Of a stretch of DNA of 64,000 nucleotides, positions 18,209 through 26,503 are shown one piece after another. Each line of letters opens with the position of its first letter. Positions within the stretch are counted from its first letter, which is position 1. Both the position numbers and the translations under genes were made by a program. The notes under the pieces were generated by a model, which was not told where the DNA came from, searched no databases, and saw only the letters and a program-made list of their open reading frames with translations. Source of the stretch: Nocardia asiatica NBRC 100129 (GTDB lineage Bacteria; Actinomycetota; Actinomycetes; Mycobacteriales; Mycobacteriaceae); the NCBI RefSeq assembly GCF_000308415.1, contig NZ_BAFS01000474.1, positions 16,193 to 80,192 on the forward strand, read 5' to 3'.

Positions 18209-19155
18209 GGCGCACCGCCGCTACGTTGCTGGCCGCGGTAGGCGACTTCGAGCGCGGCTAGGATCGCCTCGGCGGCCGCGGCGGGCTCGAGGTGAGGCAA
18301 GGAATGCCCCGCATCGGCAACACAGCTGTAGTCGCCCCAGATGAGTTCGGCCAGCTCCTGAGACATGCGCGGATGTACGACGAGGTCGAGTTCACCGGTC
18401 ACAATCCACGTCGGCACGCTGCGCAAGATGCTGACGATCTCGCCGGACAACCTCGCACCGCTGTAGGCGGCCAGCTCCGCCCTCACCACATCCACATCCA
18501 TGTCGGCGGCGCGCATCCTGCCCCGGCTGCGGATCGGGCGCGAGCGGCGGCGCGGCGACCTGTAGCTACCTGGATAGAGGTAGGTCGTCAGTTCTTCGAC
18601 GAGCCGACTCTCCCAGTGCCTGCCGGTCTCACAATTAACGGACTGCGACGACCAGGGAAATGCGGGGCTGGCGTTGAACAGCACGATGCCAGCCAGGGCA
18701 CGGGCGCGGCGCGGATGTCGCCCGGCCCATGCCTGCACCAGTAACGACGCCACCGAGTGCGCCACCAGAACGACCGCGCCGTGCGTGTGCGTCAGGACGG
18801 TGTCGAGGTCGTCGATGAGCACCGGCAGCCCGGTCCCTGCTCCGCGACCAGGCGGTGCGCTCGTGCCGTGCCCGCGCTGGTCGTAGGCGATCTGTGCGAT
18901 ACCTCCGTCAAGGCGCTGGTCCAGGTAGTCGGTCAGCGGCTTCCAGTAGCTGGAGTCGGTGAGTGTGCGGTGGACGTAGGCCACCGTCACCGGTGCTGTC
19001 GAGGCACCCAGTCGGGTGCCCGAGAGGCGGGTCCGGTCCCGGGTGTGAATGGTGAGCGGAATCGAGTCGCGATGACCGGTCGTGGCTGTTTCGCGTGTCA
19101 CGGCGGCGGGCGGTGTGGCTGTGGCTGGACAGGAACGAATCCGTTGGCGGAGCAT
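18205..19155 (-). CDS. Alpha/beta hydrolase
   Basis: A 316-aa alpha/beta-hydrolase-fold protein. The nucleophile elbow is LVAHSVASLL with Ser present, the acid is in TGELDLVV, and the His is in ADAGHSLPHLEP near the C-terminus. The usual HG of the oxyanion region is replaced (AYVHRTLTD). I chose ATG 19155, three bases after the VirB2-like stop, because longer frames run antisense over that gene. There is no clear signal peptide, although the N-terminal 40 residues are basic. The substrate is unknown; three more hydrolase-fold genes lie upstream in the operon. Confidence 0.85.
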   Translation of the reverse strand: MLRQRIRSCPATATPPAAVTRETATTGHRDSIPLTIHTRDRTRLSGTRLGASTAPVTVAYVHRTLTDSSYWKPLTDYLDQRLDGGIAQIAYDQRGHGTSAPPGRGAGTGLPVLIDDLDTVLTHTHGAVVLVAHSVASLLVQAWAGRHPRRARALAGIVLFNASPAFPWSSQSVNCETGRHWESRLVEELTTYLYPGSYRSPRRRSRPIRSRGRMRAADMDVDVVRAELAAYSGARLSGEIVSILRSVPTWIVTGELDLVVHPRMSQELAELIWGDYSCVADAGHSLPHLEPAAAAEAILAALEVAYRGQQRSGGAP

Positions 19156-19157
19156 GC

Positions 19158-19454
19158 CTATCCGCCTCCGGTGATGGCTGCGTCCATGATCTGCCCGGCG
19201 CTGGTAGCGATGATGCCGCCGACCAAAGCACCCATGATGATCTTGGGTGATTCGACAGCGCCGCCGTGGAATCGTTCCCACCCGAATTTGCCGCCGGCGT
19301 ATATCAAGGCTCCGATTCCGACCAGGGTGACAATCCAGGACAGGTAGTTGACAAGATTGACCAACTTGTCCGCTCCTGGCGGCGTCGTCGGGGTGATCTG
19401 AATCTGCTGGGCGAGCACAGAGACGGCCCCGGCAACCGCGTACGCGGTAGTCAT
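19158..19454 (-). CDS. VirB2/TrbC-like small membrane protein
   Basis: A 98-aa protein with a hydrophobic N-terminus (possible signal sequence) and two membrane segments, LSWIVTLVGIGALIYAGG and IIMGALVGGIIATSAGQIM, separated by a short polar loop. This is the topology of VirB2/TrbC pilin subunits, and the gene sits with other channel genes. The ATG overlaps the stop of the P-loop-like gene as ATGA. Actinobacterial machines are not known to build long pili, so it may instead form a short wall-spanning structure. Confidence 0.8.
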   Translation of the reverse strand: MTTAYAVAGAVSVLAQQIQITPTTPPGADKLVNLVNYLSWIVTLVGIGALIYAGGKFGWERFHGGAVESPKIIMGALVGGIIATSAGQIMDAAITGGG

Positions 19455-20107
19455 GACGATGACTCCAAATCATGTTGTGCCGCAATCGCTATACGACGTG
19501 CGGCAAGGTGAGTGATGATTTGAGACCCCGCGCGGTGCACATCGGCGGGAACTGCCTCGGTCAACCGTGAGCGCCGCGGTGGCGGCCGGTCGAATGGCAC
19601 ATACTGGGCTAGGTCGGTGAGCTCGCAGCTGAGCAGTTCGTCGTGCCAGGCGATCTGGTGGACATGCTCGATCAGATCCGCCACGACCGCGCAGTAGCGG
19701 CGCACGACCATGGGGACTCGCCCTGGGCGCGCGGCCGTTAGCACGAGGCCGATCACATGCACGCCGTCCGGGGCCAGTCCGGCATGCCATTCCCGCAGGC
19801 GGTCGGCCGCGGCAGTCAGGCCGGGCATGCACAAACGTGCGGCGACGACGACCTGTTGGGTGGTGGCCAGTGAAGCGGGCCAAGCCAGGCCGGTGTCGGC
19901 GGCGGGTGCCCACCACCGCGCCAGGGTGGAAGTCCCTGCGCCGCCGTGTGCGCCGAGCACCGCGAACAACGGCGGATGAGCTCCCGTAGTCGGCAGCGGG
20001 GTCTCCCGCACCGGCGCCAACCGTTCCGGTGCGGCGACGGTTCCCGGCTCGAGGCGCCCCGTCACCCAGGGGCGGTCGTCTCGGTGCAGGTGTAGCGGTG
20101 CGGCCAT
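19451..20107 (-). CDS. P-loop-like protein lacking the Walker A lysine
   Basis: A 218-aa soluble protein. Residues near 47-60 read FAVLGAHGGAGTSTLARWW, a Walker A-like loop of the ParA/MinD type in which the invariant Lys before T/S is Thr. The rest keeps a ParA-like strand order (QQVVVAAR, VHVIGLVLTAARPGR) and an LAQYVPFDR segment. It fits the DUF6668 group seen beside actinobacterial conjugation genes, as I recall. It may bind nucleotide weakly or not at all, and could be a structural partner of the ATPases. ATG 20107 follows the membrane-anchored gene by four bases. Confidence 0.82.
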   Translation of the reverse strand: MAAPLHLHRDDRPWVTGRLEPGTVAAPERLAPVRETPLPTTGAHPPLFAVLGAHGGAGTSTLARWWAPAADTGLAWPASLATTQQVVVAARLCMPGLTAAADRLREWHAGLAPDGVHVIGLVLTAARPGRVPMVVRRYCAVVADLIEHVHQIAWHDELLSCELTDLAQYVPFDRPPPRRSRLTEAVPADVHRAGSQIITHLAARRIAIAAQHDLESSS

Positions 20108-20111
20108 CGGT

Positions 20112-20822
20112 TCAGCCCCGCTTCTGGATGTTGGTGATCACGACACCGACAGAGTCGTGGCGGACGTTGATCAGCTGCAGGTAGTCGACGCGTTGCCCGT
20201 CGCGGTGCTGTTGGACAACGTGCACCTCCGCAGTGCTGCCAGCGATCGGGGTGATCGCCACGCAATGTGTGGCCCCGGCCGGAACTGACGCGATCCCCGC
20301 CGCCAACGCCTCGGCGACGAGTCCGGCCTCGGGGGCTACGAGCCGCATAGCTGCTTCAGCGCTGCGCTGGACGTAGTAGGCGTGCTCGAACGCCGCGATC
20401 GCCCCAGCCACGCTGTGGGTGTCTCCCGCGGAGTCGGTGACCGTCTGTCCGGACAATCCCGTGCACGCACCGCTGAGGTGCGGCGTGGTAGTCGGTGGAG
20501 CTGCGGTCAGGGTCGGGATCGCCGTGACGGGATCCGGGGTGTCGGCGACCCAGCTGAAATCCAGCCCGGCTAGCACGGCCGCTCCGCTGAGGCTGGCGGC
20601 AAGCCAGACCCACACGCGGCGCGGCACCTGCGTGCGCACCGCCCCTCGGACTGGCCGTGGTGGTGAGAGCTGCTGTGCGTTGATCCACCGCCATTGCTCC
20701 CCATCACGCTCCGGCTCGTCGGTCGTGTCCAAGAGCGGCGAGAGTGTGGTGAGTTCGGTGGGATCCAGCCAGCCCCAGCCGTGGTCGCTGCTGGCGTCGG
20801 TGTGGGCTCGGGTGTTGGGCAT
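20112..20822 (-). CDS. One-TM VirB8-like extracytoplasmic protein
   Basis: A 236-aa protein starting at ATG 20822, preceded by a strong GAGGTG ribosome-binding site. Residues 1-75 are cytoplasmic and contain WGWLDPTELTTL and WRWINAQQL. A membrane segment (VWVWLAASLSGAAVLAGL) is near residue 80. The outside domain, from about residue 125, has GAIAAFEHAYYVQRSAEAAM followed by beta-rich sequence, an NTF2-like pattern as in VirB8/TcpC. It is likely a bitopic scaffold of the channel. The family name cannot be given with confidence. Confidence 0.82.
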   Translation of the reverse strand: MPNTRAHTDASSDHGWGWLDPTELTTLSPLLDTTDEPERDGEQWRWINAQQLSPPRPVRGAVRTQVPRRVWVWLAASLSGAAVLAGLDFSWVADTPDPVTAIPTLTAAPPTTTPHLSGACTGLSGQTVTDSAGDTHSVAGAIAAFEHAYYVQRSAEAAMRLVAPEAGLVAEALAAGIASVPAGATHCVAITPIAGSTAEVHVVQQHRDGQRVDYLQLINVRHDSVGVVITNIQKRG

Positions 20823-20950
20823 CGTAGGTTTCACCTCCTCGGTGTGTGGTGGCGCGGGATTGTGGGCCCTTCGGGCGGGGTGCCAGGGGAGAATCAGCAG
20901 ACAAGGCTTGGGTACGTCTGCGGATTGGGCGGGATCCGCCCGAAGGGGTC

Positions 20951-22465
20951 TCACGGACCGCCGCTGGACGTAGGCACCCCCGGTACGGCGGTGCTAGTGA
21001 CCGGTGCCGTCGCGGGCGCGGAAGACGTCCAGGGGGCGCCGGACTGCGGTACGGCCGACGGCGAACCGGTGGCCGCGAGGTCACGGGCGACGGCGGTGAA
21101 CCAGTCGGCGGTCGCGGCCAGCGCCGATCGGCCAGTCGGTGTGACCGGTGTGGCGCGGTAGGAGCCGTGACGGCCGGTGGTGTCGCTGTATTGCGCAGCG
21201 GCGGCGAGGGTGTAGAGCTGCTGCTGGTCGGTGATGGTGCTGGTGATCGCGTCGAAAGCTTCGTTCACCCAGCGGCTGGCCGTCTGCGGCGGAATCAACT
21301 CGACTGCCGCGGTGGCGAGTTTCGCGCCCAACGTGGCGACCGCCGCCCATGGGTTGGCCAGCCCGACGGTCGCCAACTCGGCGATCGTGGCTGGAGTGAA
21401 CACTTTCCGCGCGACCGTCACCGCCGCGTTCAACCCGATGGTGCCGATCTTGAACAGCGCCGCCAAAGCCTCTCCCGGCCCGGGTGGGACGATGTCAGGT
21501 TGCGAGGCTTCGGCCAGTCGCTGCCCGAGCGGTTTCGCAGGCTGATACGACAGTTGATCCAGGCTGGTCCCGGTGACGTCCTCGTTGATGACGTTCACCG
21601 CGGTGGTGAACACCGTGGTGGTCAAGGCTTCGGCGATGGTGGAAATCGCTGCGATCGGGTCACGCAGGTCCGAGCGGGCGGCGATGTTCGCGGCCGTGGC
21701 GGCCAAGCTGCTTCCGGGCGGGGTGTCACACGTTGCGTCACCGGCCACACACAGGTCCGCGACACGACCGGTCAAGGCCCCGAACCCGCTCGATGCCGCC
21801 GGTGTGGCGGCGATTCCGGCACCGGTCAACGGCTGGTTAATCAGCGAGACCGTGGCAACCTTCCGCCCCGCGGTTCCGGGCGCGGGCGAGGGGGTGGTGC
21901 TGTCGGGCCGGCCGGGCAGCACCGGGGTGTTGGTGGCGCGGTTCGGGTTGGCCAACAACGCGATCGCGGCGATGTGTTCAGCGCTGACGCGTGCGTCACC
22001 TGTACCAACGCGCTCGGCGAACCGCGCGACCGCGGGTGCACCGTGGGCGTAGCCGGCGGCGGCGATCTTCGTGTTCGGGCAGCGCGCCACGACTTCGACG
22101 GCCATCTGTTCCAACCGCTCAGCCGCAGCGGTGATCGCCGCCTCATAAAGCAATGCCGTCCCGTCGGGTGCGCGACCGTAGGGAACGTACGCGCGTTGCA
22201 CCAGATCACCGGCCGTGACGGCCAACGGGCCGAACAGTTGCCCCAGTGCACCTGAATCGCTGCTGAGCCCGGCCTCCGGGGAAGCTTCCTCGCTGCCCTG
22301 CACCCCGAACGCATACAGAACGGGGCATGTCTCACCGAGCGGAACGCCGGTGGGCTCGGCGTGCGCGGTGCTGATGGCAATGGTGAACGAAACAATGACC
22401 GCCATGAGCACCGCCGCAGCGGCGTGGCACCGCGCACGAGTGCTTGTGCTGTTGCTGGGGCGCAT
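20951..22465 (-). CDS. Cutinase-like protein without the catalytic serine
   Basis: A 504-aa secreted protein; signal peptide at residues about 12-38 ending in STAHA. The cutinase-like domain includes CPVLYAFGVQGSEE, a Cys-Asp-Cys region VADLCVAGDATCD, and the elbow AAGYAHGAPAV, where the Ser of the usual GYSQG is Ala (codon GCC). It is clearly homologous to the neighbouring cutinase at 23661-24911, which keeps GYSQG. The C-terminal 200 residues are an extra Ala-rich helical region. It probably lost hydrolase activity and may bind a lipid or partner protein. ATG 22465 chosen for the signal peptide. Confidence 0.88.
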   Translation of the reverse strand: MRPSNSTSTRARCHAAAAVLMAVIVSFTIAISTAHAEPTGVPLGETCPVLYAFGVQGSEEASPEAGLSSDSGALGQLFGPLAVTAGDLVQRAYVPYGRAPDGTALLYEAAITAAAERLEQMAVEVVARCPNTKIAAAGYAHGAPAVARFAERVGTGDARVSAEHIAAIALLANPNRATNTPVLPGRPDSTTPSPAPGTAGRKVATVSLINQPLTGAGIAATPAASSGFGALTGRVADLCVAGDATCDTPPGSSLAATAANIAARSDLRDPIAAISTIAEALTTTVFTTAVNVINEDVTGTSLDQLSYQPAKPLGQRLAEASQPDIVPPGPGEALAALFKIGTIGLNAAVTVARKVFTPATIAELATVGLANPWAAVATLGAKLATAAVELIPPQTASRWVNEAFDAITSTITDQQQLYTLAAAAQYSDTTGRHGSYRATPVTPTGRSALAATADWFTAVARDLAATGSPSAVPQSGAPWTSSAPATAPVTSTAVPGVPTSSGGP

Positions 22466-22542
22466 AAGTGTTGACCTCGATTCGATCCGGCCTGGGACCT
22501 GCCCGCACCCACAGCAAGGGGTCGTAGGACGGGCAGGCCGAT

Positions 22543-23664
22543 TCAGGTGGTCTGCGGGCTGGATGGCGTGGGTCGGCGTTGCAGGTAGCCGGCCAACCGG
22601 GCGACGGCTTCGGCGGCACCGTCCCGGGCGGCGCCCACATGGCTGGTCGAGTACTCCCGCCAGCTCAGATCCACGCCGAGCGCGCGGTATTCGGTGAACA
22701 AGCTGCGGCCGATCTCGACCGGCACAAGGGCGTCTTCGATGCCGTGGTAGAGATGCACGGGCACCTTGGGGGCGGCGCGGCCGCTGGTCTCGTTGGCCAG
22801 CACATAGCGCCAAAGAGGGTCGTTCCACGGATCAGGCCGCTCACACCAGCCGCCCAAGGACTGGTTACGGTAGGTAAGCAGCAACTCTGCCGCATCGAGC
22901 ACTCGAGCCTGCTGGACCGTCTCGCGGCCGGCGTCGGTGAGCAGGTGCCCGGTCGGCAGGTGGGAGTACGCGCGACTAAGCCCGATGAGCCCGGCCAGAG
23001 CTAGCCCCGCCCACGGCCCGCCGTCGATTCCCGCGATGACTGCGCCCGGATCGGCCACGACGCCACCGGCGGCCACACCCCGCAGATCCAGCTCCGGGGC
23101 GTAGGCCGGTTGTTGTTCGGCGGCCCACACCGCGTTGCGGCCGCCGTCGCCGTACCCCCACACCACGCACGGCCCCGCGTCGCTGAGTTCGGGCAGGTGG
23201 CGGGTTGCACGCGCCAGGTCCAGCACGGCGTGCGCGCCTGCAGCTCCGGCCAGGAACTGGTGCGGCCCCAGACCGGTTACGCCCAGGCATGGCCCGTCCG
23301 GTACCGCAACGGTCCATCCGCGCTCCAGAGCTGTGGCGATGAAGAGAGATTCCGGCTCGCGCCCCTCAGCCAGAAGTTGCGACGGGGCGCAGCGACCACC
23401 GAGACCGTGGAAGGACGGGCAATACACCAGGACCGGGCCCGGATCGGCAACTCCAGCGACCGGACTGGCGGTGATTACCGTGCCGGAGGCAGCCATCGGT
23501 GCGCGGGAACCTGTCGTGGCATATACAACCTGCCACGCCGGACCCGCGCCTCTCAGACCCGCCAAGGTGATTGGGCGGCGGCGCAGGAGCTGCCCGGCTG
23601 GTGCGGCGATACCGTTATCAGGACTGCTGTAGAAGCCGTCATCGATCGCGATGGGATCGGTCAT
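22543..23664 (-). CDS. Secretory-lipase-family protein without the catalytic serine
   Basis: A 373-aa alpha/beta-hydrolase-fold protein of the secretory lipase (LIP) type, with LVYCPSFHGLGGRCAPS, AVLDLARATRHLP and WAAEQQPAYAPELDLRGVAA as landmarks. The nucleophile elbow reads VWGYGDGGRNA, so the Ser of the usual GxSxGG is Gly; the acid (GIEDALVPVE) and His (STSHVGAARDG) remain. No signal peptide is visible. It lies between a pseudo-cutinase and an intact cutinase. The ATG overlaps the cutinase stop as ATGA. Probably a catalytically dead relative, or one using another mechanism. Confidence 0.86.
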   Translation of the reverse strand: MTDPIAIDDGFYSSPDNGIAAPAGQLLRRRPITLAGLRGAGPAWQVVYATTGSRAPMAASGTVITASPVAGVADPGPVLVYCPSFHGLGGRCAPSQLLAEGREPESLFIATALERGWTVAVPDGPCLGVTGLGPHQFLAGAAGAHAVLDLARATRHLPELSDAGPCVVWGYGDGGRNAVWAAEQQPAYAPELDLRGVAAGGVVADPGAVIAGIDGGPWAGLALAGLIGLSRAYSHLPTGHLLTDAGRETVQQARVLDAAELLLTYRNQSLGGWCERPDPWNDPLWRYVLANETSGRAAPKVPVHLYHGIEDALVPVEIGRSLFTEYRALGVDLSWREYSTSHVGAARDGAAEAVARLAGYLQRRPTPSSPQTT

Positions 23665-24911
23665 GGCCTATCTCCCGCGATGTCGTGGGCGAGAGCGACC
23701 ATCCAGGCGATGCCCGAGTTCAGCTGGCCGTTGACGGCGTAGTTGTTGTGCCGGGCGACGGTGTCTGCAAAACGCACCCACACCGCGGGATCGACCAAGT
23801 CGGCGTTATCGGCGACCAACTGACTCCACGCCGCCGACAGCTGACCGGCCACCTTGGGCAGCAACCCGATCGGATCCGCCGCCACGATGGCGGTGATCTC
23901 GTTCCACCGCGCGGCAGCAGCCCCGATCTCCTCCGCGCTCGGTGCCGGGTTGCGCGGGTCAGCCGCGTCCACCAGCCGAGCTGCCAGCGGCAACTGCGGA
24001 AGGTAATCGACGTTGCCGCCACCGACCTGGAAGTCGTTGAGCACCACGGTCGTCCAGGCATCACCCAGCGCGGCGGAGAATAGACCATTGAGCGAGGCGA
24101 TCGCGGCCAGCGGATTGCGCAGGTCGGCTTGGGCGGCGATCTCCGCCCCAACGCGCAGCACCGCCGCGCGGTCGGGCGCAGAACAGGCCAGGTCTCCGTC
24201 GGTGCAGATATCGGCGACCCGCCCAGTGAGTTCCCCGTAGCTGGTCGCGCCATCGGCGATACCACCCCCACCGGCGGGCGGGTTGGACATCTGCACCGCT
24301 GACACCGCAGCCCCGCTCGTGCCCGGCGCAGGATCCGGGACCATCTGCCCCGGCCGCCCTGGAAAAATCGGCGCGCCCGGTGCGCGATCAGGATGGGCAT
24401 ACAGCGCGATCCCTGCGACACGCTCCGGGGCCACCGGTCCGGCGCCGGAGCCGACATCGTGGGCGAACGACGACATCGCCTGCGCGCCTTGTGAATATCC
24501 GATGCCTGCGATCAACGTGCTGGGGCAGGTTTCAGCGATCTGCACCGCGGCGGCATCCAGCTGACGGCGGGCATCGGTCACCGACACCGCATATGGTTCC
24601 GGGCCCCCGCCGGGCACCGCGCCACCGAAGCCCGCGCCGTAGGGGATGTAGCTGCGCTGCACCAGGCCAGGAGCAGCTGCCAAGACGGGGGCGATCAGGG
24701 CGCCCACGACACCGGTGTCGGCGAGCGGGTCCGCGGTGGGTGAGGACTGGCCGGTGCCTTGAACACCGAGCATGTACAGCGCGGGACATCCCGGACCGAT
24801 CGGCACGGCCGCAGCAGTTGCGCTGCTGGTGGTCCCGGTGGCCACCCCGAGGGCGGCGGAGGCTGCGATCGCGGCGGCGATGGTGCGCCGGCGGCTCAAC
24901 GAGAGGGTCAT
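23661..24911 (-). CDS. Secreted cutinase-like serine esterase
   Basis: A 416-aa secreted protein. The N-terminus has SRRRTIAAAIAASAALG, possibly a twin-arginine signal, ending near TSSATA. Catalytic residues of the cutinase family are visible: Ser in IGYSQGAQAM and Asp in ADICTDGDLACS; the His is likely near residues 300-330. Mycolata cutinases act on lipid or polyester substrates, including envelope lipids. In this operon it could loosen the mycomembrane for the channel (inference). ATG overlaps the preceding stop (ATGA). Confidence 0.9.
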   Translation of the reverse strand: MTLSLSRRRTIAAAIAASAALGVATGTTSSATAAAVPIGPGCPALYMLGVQGTGQSSPTADPLADTGVVGALIAPVLAAAPGLVQRSYIPYGAGFGGAVPGGGPEPYAVSVTDARRQLDAAAVQIAETCPSTLIAGIGYSQGAQAMSSFAHDVGSGAGPVAPERVAGIALYAHPDRAPGAPIFPGRPGQMVPDPAPGTSGAAVSAVQMSNPPAGGGGIADGATSYGELTGRVADICTDGDLACSAPDRAAVLRVGAEIAAQADLRNPLAAIASLNGLFSAALGDAWTTVVLNDFQVGGGNVDYLPQLPLAARLVDAADPRNPAPSAEEIGAAAARWNEITAIVAADPIGLLPKVAGQLSAAWSQLVADNADLVDPAVWVRFADTVARHNNYAVNGQLNSGIAWMVALAHDIAGDRP

Positions 24912-25855
24912 GGCTGCCCGACCCCCACGCCTGCGCCGAAGCCCGCACCGACGGTTCCGGCGGCGACCGCGCCGACCGCCGCGGCCGGGATGCCAGCGAT
25001 CGCGGCACCGGCGGCGGCGCCAGCGGCGGCGCCGAGCGCTGTGCCGGCGATGCCGGAGGTCACTTCGCCGATGACCGGAACCGGCACCACCGTGCCGAGT
25101 GCGGCTCCGGCGATGCCACCGACGGTGCCGCCGATCAGGCCACCGACCACCGCGCCCGCGGCAGCAGCTGGGACACCGGCCACGGCAGCGCCGACCGCGC
25201 CACCGATACCCGCGCCGGCGAGCGTGGCGCCACTGACGCGGTCGGAGCGCCCGGCGGGGATCCCGATCGAATCCAGCGCGGTCGCGACCTGCGCTTCGGC
25301 GTTCGCGGCGACGTCATTGATGACGTCCGCGTATTCCGGCGCCAGCCACTCCGGGCGCGGAGCCTGCCACTGACCGACCCGAATCGTGTTCTCCGGCGGC
25401 TCGATCGGTGCCACCGGTGCCACCGGCTCGGGCAGGTGCAGTTCCTCGATCCGGACCGGTTCCACCGGTTGCTCCGGCGGTGGCGCCGGACGCGAGGGCG
25501 CGGCGTTGCGGACCTCCGGCGGTTGCGAGTAGTACACCGGGGGCGCGGGCTCTGGCGGCGCGGGTACCGGCTCGGGCTCCGGTGCCGGTGGGGGCGGCGG
25601 GGGCGGGGTGGTCGTGCCGGGCTGGGCGGGGTTGGTGACGCCGGGCTGATCAGCGATCGCGGCAAGACTGGCGCTGGCGCTGGCGGTGTCTGCGGCTGCC
25701 ATCATCACCACTGCGGGCACCACGGCCGCCAAGATCGCGCGGCTACCTCGGCCAAGGCTGGAGCAATCCCGCTGCCAGCGCGCGTTGTTCTCCTGGTCCC
25801 CGCTTGCTGCGTCGTCGCAATAGGCGAAATGAGTATGTCTTCTGATTTTTTGCAT
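24908..25855 (-). CDS. Secreted Pro-rich, glycine-zipper protein (first operon gene)
   Basis: A 315-aa protein. A hydrophobic signal at about residues 38-62 ends in TASASA. Residues 75-160 are Pro-rich, including a run of seven prolines and PEPEPVPAPPEPAPP. Residues 200-315 are Gly/Ala repeats (AGAGIGGAVGAAVAGV, GGLIGGTVGGIAGAALG) of glycine-zipper type that could pack as membrane helices. It is probably an envelope-spanning or surface component of the channel. The start is ATG 25855 with only a weak ribosome-binding site, so the first 35 residues are uncertain. It is the most upstream gene of the operon. Confidence 0.75.
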   Translation of the reverse strand: MQKIRRHTHFAYCDDAASGDQENNARWQRDCSSLGRGSRAILAAVVPAVVMMAAADTASASASLAAIADQPGVTNPAQPGTTTPPPPPPPAPEPEPVPAPPEPAPPVYYSQPPEVRNAAPSRPAPPPEQPVEPVRIEELHLPEPVAPVAPIEPPENTIRVGQWQAPRPEWLAPEYADVINDVAANAEAQVATALDSIGIPAGRSDRVSGATLAGAGIGGAVGAAVAGVPAAAAGAVVGGLIGGTVGGIAGAALGTVVPVPVIGEVTSGIAGTALGAAAGAAAGAAIAGIPAAAVGAVAAGTVGAGFGAGVGVGQP

Positions 25856-25933
25856 GCCGAATAGACCCCGTTGGGAAGGTATGGGAAGGGAATTCTTATG
25901 ATCGGAATGCGCCGTGGCGCTCAGTGGTTCCTA

Positions 25934-25963
25934 CCTCCCAGCAGCGAAACCACTGCTGGGAGG
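25934..25963. terminator. 11-bp perfect hairpin
   Basis: CCTCCCAGCAG at 25934-25944 pairs exactly with CTGCTGGGAGG at 25953-25963, loop CGAAACCA. No T-tract follows on either strand. It lies just after the 35-aa peptide gene and before the conjugation operon, so it probably ends or attenuates that transcript. Confidence 0.55.
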
Positions 25964-25984
25964 CCGCATCTCAAGGCGAGATGG

Positions 25985-26092
25985 TCAGATGAACGGACGG
26001 ATGAGCGCCAGCGCCTGGCCTGCCACGGACAACCCGTTGGAGAGCGCAGACAGGGCGGTATTCACCCAGCCCAGAATGATCAGTGGGTCCAT
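25985..26092 (-). CDS. 35-aa amphipathic peptide gene
   Basis: A short frame from ATG 26092 to TGA 25985, with GAAAGGA six bases before the start, an excellent ribosome-binding site. The peptide is MDPLIILGWVNTALSALSNG followed by LSVAGQALALIRPFI: hydrophobic, without signal peptide, and amphipathic if helical. Size and character recall corynebacterial PorA/PorH-type porin peptides, leaderless bacteriocins or membrane-acting toxins, none of which can be shown from sequence. It forms its own unit with a hairpin behind it. Confidence 0.6.
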   Translation of the reverse strand: MDPLIILGWVNTALSALSNGLSVAGQALALIRPFI

Positions 26093-26503
26093 CGGTTTCC
26101 TTTCGGTGGTCGAACTTGCATGTCCATCAAAACCCCTCCCGAGCAGCAAAACCAGTGTTTCGGCGAACCGAATTTGCGTTAACGCAGCCAGCGTAAAGCT
26201 GCAAAAGGGGTGATACGCTGCGGCGTAGCACACCATTTTACGCAGCCAGCGATAAACGAATTTCTTTTGTCCACCCGGAAGCCTCCGACACCGAAACGAC
26301 CCAGGTTGGCCATGAATAGGTTGGATAGGCCGAAGCGTTCCCGAGCGTCGCCGATCAGCGTGCACGAGAAACGTCGAACCGCTGACGATGAGAAGGGCTG
26401 CGACGGCGGATAGCCGCAGCACATGAAGCGCATAGAACGCTTACTGACGCGGCTGGAAGCCCGGGACCATCAACTGTGACGTGAGCCAGGAAAGGACGGC
26501 CGA
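26093..26503. other. Regulatory region upstream of the peptide and operon
   Basis: No convincing gene. It holds a perfect 12-bp palindrome TGCGTTAACGCA at 26175-26186 and two direct repeats of ACGCAGCCAGCG at 26182-26193 and 26240-26251 (58 bases apart), a likely binding region for a DNA-binding protein. Longer minus-strand frames here look accidental. Confidence 0.5.

Noticed and set aside
20846..25864. Long plus-strand frames at 20846-22255 and 24380-25864
   Set aside because: Antisense to the cutinase-like and Pro-rich genes, with Arg/Gly-rich low-complexity translations.
25985..26422. 145-codon minus-strand frame with a signal-like start
   Set aside because: The start lacks a ribosome-binding site and the middle has no coding character; the internal ATG at 26092 has an excellent site.
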